DNA from: Pseudobdellovibrio sp031428275
GTDB taxonomy: Bacteria > Bdellovibrionota > Bdellovibrionia > Bdellovibrionales > Bdellovibrionaceae
Length of the DNA: 64,000 nt
NCBI GenBank assembly: GCA_031428275.1
Contig: JANPPC010000001.1
Location: 1-64,000, forward strand
Reading direction: 5' to 3'
Shown: piece by piece, positions 60,683-64,000 of the stretch
How the letters are laid out: each line of letters starts with the position of its first letter
Numbering within the stretch: the first letter of the stretch is position 1
Notes under the pieces: model-generated
Database searches by the model: none
Told to the model about the DNA's origin: nothing
The model's input: only the letters and a program-made list of their open reading frames with translations
Translations under genes and position numbers: made by a program

Positions 60683-61874
60683 TACTTATTTTTTGAAAAC
60701 TCTTGCAGCATTAAATGCTTTTACTTTTAGTTGTGCGCAGGCATTGCTGATTGTTTTGTATCCGTATATAGCAGAACAGCTTCGAATTGATTTACCAACG
60801 GTCATTGCTTGTTTTAGCTTTGGCTCGTTTTTATTTATTTTTGGCAGTCCTTACTGGGCAAATAAAAGTGATCAGCAAGGTCGCAGCAAAACTTTAAGCA
60901 TTGGTATGCTTGGGCTTTTGGTTTCGTTTGCTATTTTAATTTTACTAGTTCAGAACCCATTCGAAGCTTTCTATCTGACTTTGTTTTCGTTAATTTTAAG
61001 CCGAATAATCTACGGCCTTGTGGCTTCGGCTATTTCTCCGGTAGCGCAATCTTGGCAAGTCGATTTACATCATAAGGCTGAGGCTCGTAGCGCCATGATG
61101 ACGCATTCAATGGCGCTTAGTTTGGGTCGAGTGGCCGGGTTTATCTTTATTCTTAGTTCGTATGACAATTTAGATTTAGTTTTATTTTCATATTCTATGC
61201 TAGCGCTGTTGACCTTAATAATTAATTTATTAGTCAGAAAAAAGTCAGCTGTTACAGCCTTTAATTTAATTCCGGATTCTACATGGAAGTCTGATCTACT
61301 TAACATAAAATGGATTATGGCTATGGCTTTCGTTTTCACGGCGTTAGTAGAAACCTTAAATAGTTCTCTGGCAGGACGAGTAAAACAATTATTCTTATTC
61401 GAAGGCAGTGCGACCGCGGTCTTCACCGCAAAGATTTTAATATTAGCCAGCATTGGTATTTTTCTAGTTCAAGCTTACGGGCGAATATATTTTAAAGCGG
61501 CCTGGGAGCGCGCCATGTTTACCGCAGTGCTGTCGCTATCTATTGGCTCGATCGTATTTTCAACCGCGCAATCTAGAAATGAACTGTATGGATCAATTGT
61601 ATTTTTCGTAGTAGGTATTGGTTTACTTCCGCCGCTTTACTTAGCGGCATTAGCAGAGCGTCGTCACTTAATTCGCCATGGCCGCAGCGCGGGCCTTATT
61701 GCGTCGGCTCATACTTTGGGTTTTGCATTCGGCGGTATTATGTCGGCCGTTTCATTAAAGCTTGGTGGAAATGTAATTGGTTACGTTCTTTTTGCCATTT
61801 CATTAATTTTAGCTTTCGTATGCTTTAAACACTTTCAAACAAGTGAGTCGAGCGACGAAAAGAGATTTGCATGA
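60675..61874 (+). CDS. MFS transporter of the siderophore cluster
   Basis: A 399-residue twelve-span major-facilitator protein: PYWANKSDQQGRSKTLS at the loop 2-3 signature, and GHSMAL-type middle (TTHSMALSLGRVAG-like) region. The ATG at 60675 lies within the last codons of the PepSY gene and has TGGAGA before it, so translation is coupled. By position it is likely the siderophore exporter, though uptake across the inner membrane is possible. Confidence 0.86.
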   Translation: MPNTYFLKTLAALNAFTFSCAQALLIVLYPYIAEQLRIDLPTVIACFSFGSFLFIFGSPYWANKSDQQGRSKTLSIGMLGLLVSFAILILLVQNPFEAFYLTLFSLILSRIIYGLVASAISPVAQSWQVDLHHKAEARSAMMTHSMALSLGRVAGFIFILSSYDNLDLVLFSYSMLALLTLIINLLVRKKSAVTAFNLIPDSTWKSDLLNIKWIMAMAFVFTALVETLNSSLAGRVKQLFLFEGSATAVFTAKILILASIGIFLVQAYGRIYFKAAWERAMFTAVLSLSIGSIVFSTAQSRNELYGSIVFFVVGIGLLPPLYLAALAERRHLIRHGRSAGLIASAHTLGFAFGGIMSAVSLKLGGNVIGYVLFAISLILAFVCFKHFQTSESSDEKRFA

Positions 61875-63634
61875 ACGCACAAGCATTTTTCACTGCTAAA
61901 GCAATACAGCATTCGCGCACTTGTTTTTTGAATTCGCTTTTGCGCGAATGGTCAGATTTTATTGTTGCAGACACTTTAGACGGCAAACAAATTGAAATTA
62001 AAATATCAAAAAATTCTAAAGTTATTATTCCGTTAACAAAATATTCGATTTTAGGTCGTCATCAGTTCGGCGAAAAAAGCTTTTTGCAAAAAGATGACGA
62101 TCTTCAAGAAATTGATTTCTTTAAGTTAAGTGAAATTTTAAGCGATCGCTTGGCAGCGGACTTTGATTCAAATGAAAAGCAAATCAAAATTTTTAAAACA
62201 CGCTTAGCAAATAGTGTCGCAAATATCGAGGCTTCGCTTCAGTACCGCGAAGTTGATATTGAAGCGCTACAACAAGGGCACATCAACTTCAAAGATTCTG
62301 AACAAGGTCTACTAATTGGTCATAACTTTCACCCCACGCCAAAAAGCCGCGATGAATTTAGTGACGATGATCTTAAGAAGTATTCGCCTGAATTTGGTGG
62401 GCACTTTGCACTGCAATGGTTTATGGCTTCGCCTGAGATTCTTTACCAGAAATCAGCCGAGGTGTTTAAAGAAGTTCATTGGGCTCATGAATTAGCAGAA
62501 CAAGAAATTTTACCTACGACAGAATTTAGTGAGCTGCTTGCAAAAGGTTTTGTGCCGGTGCCTATGCATCCGTGGCAAACCAAAATTTTGTTACATAATA
62601 CTTTAATTCAGCAGCGACTGGCCTCTGGGTTATTGGTTAGTCTGGGTCCCGCGCGTTTAGCGTGGTATCCAACTTCGTCACTTCGCTCGGTCTACCGCGA
62701 AGAGGCTCCGTATATGTTAAAATTTTCGATGAGCGTTCGTTTAACGAACTCGGTTAGGCACCTGCTTCCCCACGAAGTCGAAAGGGGTCTGCAATTATTT
62801 GATGTGTTAGCTACGAAACCCGCTAAAGATTTTTTAGGGGCACACAAAAATTTTCACGTCGTTGGTGAACCAGCCTACCTGGCCTTTAAAAATGAAGATA
62901 GCAGTGTAATGGCTGAAAGCATTGTCGTTTGTCGCGAAAATCCATTTCGTGATGAAGTCGCTGAAAATAAAATTGTTTTGGCAACTTTAGCGCAAGATTC
63001 AGTTCTGGGAAAACAGAACTTAGTTCAGTACCTTATTCAGAATAAAACTGCCGACGATCATTCGAGCCTGAAGCAAAAATCTAAAAAGTGGTTTGCTAAG
63101 TATCTTGAAGTTGCTGTTAAGCCTTTCGTAATAGCGCAGGCCAACTACGGCATTATTTTGGGCGCCCATCAGCAAAACCTGATTATTGGATTAAAAGACG
63201 GATTTCCTGAAGAGGTTTTTTTTCGCGACTGTCAAGGTACTGGCTACAGCGAACTTGGCTTTCAACTATTTGCTGGTCAAGTATCTTCAATTAATCGCGC
63301 AAATGGTAATGTAGTCAGTGCAAAAATGGGAAACTACCTTTTTGTATATTATCTAATTCTAAACTCTACTTTCAATATGATCACCGCGATTTCGGGAAGT
63401 GACTGGATCAGTGAAGAAGAACTTTTAAGCGATCTTAAATTATTTTTAACCAAGATTTATAAATCAAATCTTAACGACCCAGATTGTTTAGAGTACTTAC
63501 TTTTCGAATCTGAATTAATGCACAAAGGTAATTTTATTTGTTCTTTTAAAGATATTAACGAAAATACGACCCTTGACCCATTGGAAATTTATACGCCGGT
63601 TAAAAATTCAGTTAAAGAGGTTAGGCATGACTAA
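61871..63634 (+). CDS. IucA/IucC-family NIS siderophore synthetase
   Basis: A 587-residue ATP-dependent synthetase that joins citrate-type carboxylates to amines. Seen: GHNFHPTPKSRDEF (ATP-binding His/Lys/Arg), GHFALQWFMASPE, PVPMHPWQTKIL, TSSLRSVYREEAPYMLKFSMSVRLTNSVRH, FRDCQGTGYSE. The layout fits type A or C enzymes of aerobactin, rhizobactin or schizokinen pathways. The ATG overlaps the MFS stop (ATGA). The substrate amine cannot be read from sequence. Confidence 0.94.
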   Translation: MNAQAFFTAKAIQHSRTCFLNSLLREWSDFIVADTLDGKQIEIKISKNSKVIIPLTKYSILGRHQFGEKSFLQKDDDLQEIDFFKLSEILSDRLAADFDSNEKQIKIFKTRLANSVANIEASLQYREVDIEALQQGHINFKDSEQGLLIGHNFHPTPKSRDEFSDDDLKKYSPEFGGHFALQWFMASPEILYQKSAEVFKEVHWAHELAEQEILPTTEFSELLAKGFVPVPMHPWQTKILLHNTLIQQRLASGLLVSLGPARLAWYPTSSLRSVYREEAPYMLKFSMSVRLTNSVRHLLPHEVERGLQLFDVLATKPAKDFLGAHKNFHVVGEPAYLAFKNEDSSVMAESIVVCRENPFRDEVAENKIVLATLAQDSVLGKQNLVQYLIQNKTADDHSSLKQKSKKWFAKYLEVAVKPFVIAQANYGIILGAHQQNLIIGLKDGFPEEVFFRDCQGTGYSELGFQLFAGQVSSINRANGNVVSAKMGNYLFVYYLILNSTFNMITAISGSDWISEEELLSDLKLFLTKIYKSNLNDPDCLEYLLFESELMHKGNFICSFKDINENTTLDPLEIYTPVKNSVKEVRHD

Positions 63635-64000
63635 CTCAATCAGAAAAATTAAATTTCACCCGCCGCAATCAAAACAAAGTTTTACTATACATTTAGATGC
63701 GAATTTTTGCACGGTTGAATCTGAAACCAATGAATTAGTGGTAGCTAGCGTAGAAAAATCTGCCGATCGATTGTTGCTAAAAATAACTTCGCTAGAATCG
63801 CAGCCGAACTTGCATCAGATGTTACATGTAGCCCTTGATTTTTTATTTGGTCAGAATGCAGATTTAAGGTCGGCAACTATCTATGCAGATCAAAAAATTG
63901 AAATTTCTCGTGCAGCCTTCTATCAGTTGCCGAGCCCCTGGCACTTTGCCCAGCAGCAGAATAAGCCTGAAACTTTAATAATAACGAATGAACGCCAACA
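63627..64000 (+). CDS. IucB-like siderophore acetyltransferase, cut by window end
   Basis: The first 124 codons, overlapping the synthetase by eight bases (ATGACTAA). The pattern of IucB/RhbD-type acetyltransferases is visible: LHQMLHVALDFLFGQNADLR, then SRAAFYQLPSPWHFA, equal to the HRSAFWQLPLWL region of IucB. The GNAT domain with the acetyl-CoA site should follow beyond the window. It would acetylate an N-hydroxylated diamine before the IucA/IucC step. Confidence 0.7.
   Translation, partial: MTNSIRKIKFHPPQSKQSFTIHLDANFCTVESETNELVVASVEKSADRLLLKITSLESQPNLHQMLHVALDFLFGQNADLRSATIYADQKIEISRAAFYQLPSPWHFAQQQNKPETLIITNERQ

Noticed and set aside
1..64000. CRISPR arrays, rRNA, tRNA genes or insertion sequences
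   Set aside because: No regularly spaced repeats, no transposase frames and no convincing tRNA or rRNA sequences were found in the window.

Overview
The window looks like chromosomal DNA of a Gram-negative, moderately AT-rich bacterium. Envelope features support this: lipoproteins with lipoboxes, a TonB protein, a DsbD-type disulfide reductase, Tat and Sec signal peptides, and periplasmic c-type haem and glutathione-peroxidase proteins. The gene mix (two rhomboids, an MHYT hybrid kinase, a PqiA-like protein, a PA2778/PA2779 pair, many short secreted proteins of unknown function and several eukaryote-like folds) would fit the Bdellovibrionota (Pseudobdellovibrionaceae-like). That placement is inference from gene content; there is no rRNA or marker tree here to prove it.

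Region 1 (1-4.5 kb) is an accessory junkyard. It holds a PIN-like DUF4411 toxin, an XRE regulator, a Doc/RHH toxin-antitoxin pair and at least four broken genes. Three short direct repeats resembling the 3' end of tmRNA punctuate it, as expected of repeated integration and decay at an ssrA-type site. From rsgA (4.57 kb) onward the window is an ordinary, gene-dense chromosome.

Region 2 (4.5-18 kb) carries RsgA, two Old Yellow Enzyme paralogues, an azoreductase, a secreted glutathione peroxidase, an HDAC-like deacetylase and a six-bladed NHL lipoprotein. It also holds a BLUF photoreceptor divergent from a response-regulator/PAS-kinase pair. Region 3 (18-29 kb) holds KatG, glyoxalase I, a RadD-like helicase and a dsbD-redoxin operon. 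Region 4 (29-42.5 kb) contains a papain-like protease, a PqiA-like membrane protein, an ABC exporter, an alcohol dehydrogenase/alkyltransferase-like/Tag DNA-repair run, an MHYT hybrid kinase, a second glutathione peroxidase, and two rhomboids. One rhomboid is split by a frameshift exactly at a U UUU UUA heptamer.

Region 5 (42.9-48.1 kb) is a tightly overlapped six-gene operon for a Tat-exported molybdenum hydroxylase of the isoquinoline 1-oxidoreductase type. It encodes the 2Fe-2S subunit, the Mo subunit, a MocA-like cytidylyltransferase, XdhC, a SufU/NifU-like protein and a di-haem cytochrome. The SufU-like gene suggests a dedicated sulfur relay for Mo-cofactor sulfuration and is the most interesting hypothesis in the window.

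Region 6 (48-64 kb) has the PA2779/PA2778 pair, a structured intergenic segment beside OsmC, a lipoprotein with a fibrinogen-like domain, haemolysin III, HutD and DTW proteins, and a truncated DUF421 stub. The glutathione-dependent formaldehyde pathway (frmA-frmB) follows. The window ends in an iron-acquisition cluster: tonB divergent from PepSY protein, MFS exporter, IucA/IucC synthetase and an IucB-like acetyltransferase cut by the window edge, with a Fur-box-like sequence between the divergent arms. Peroxide, aldehyde and glutathione chemistry recur across the window (KatG, two peroxidases, GloA, FrmAB, OsmC, OYEs).
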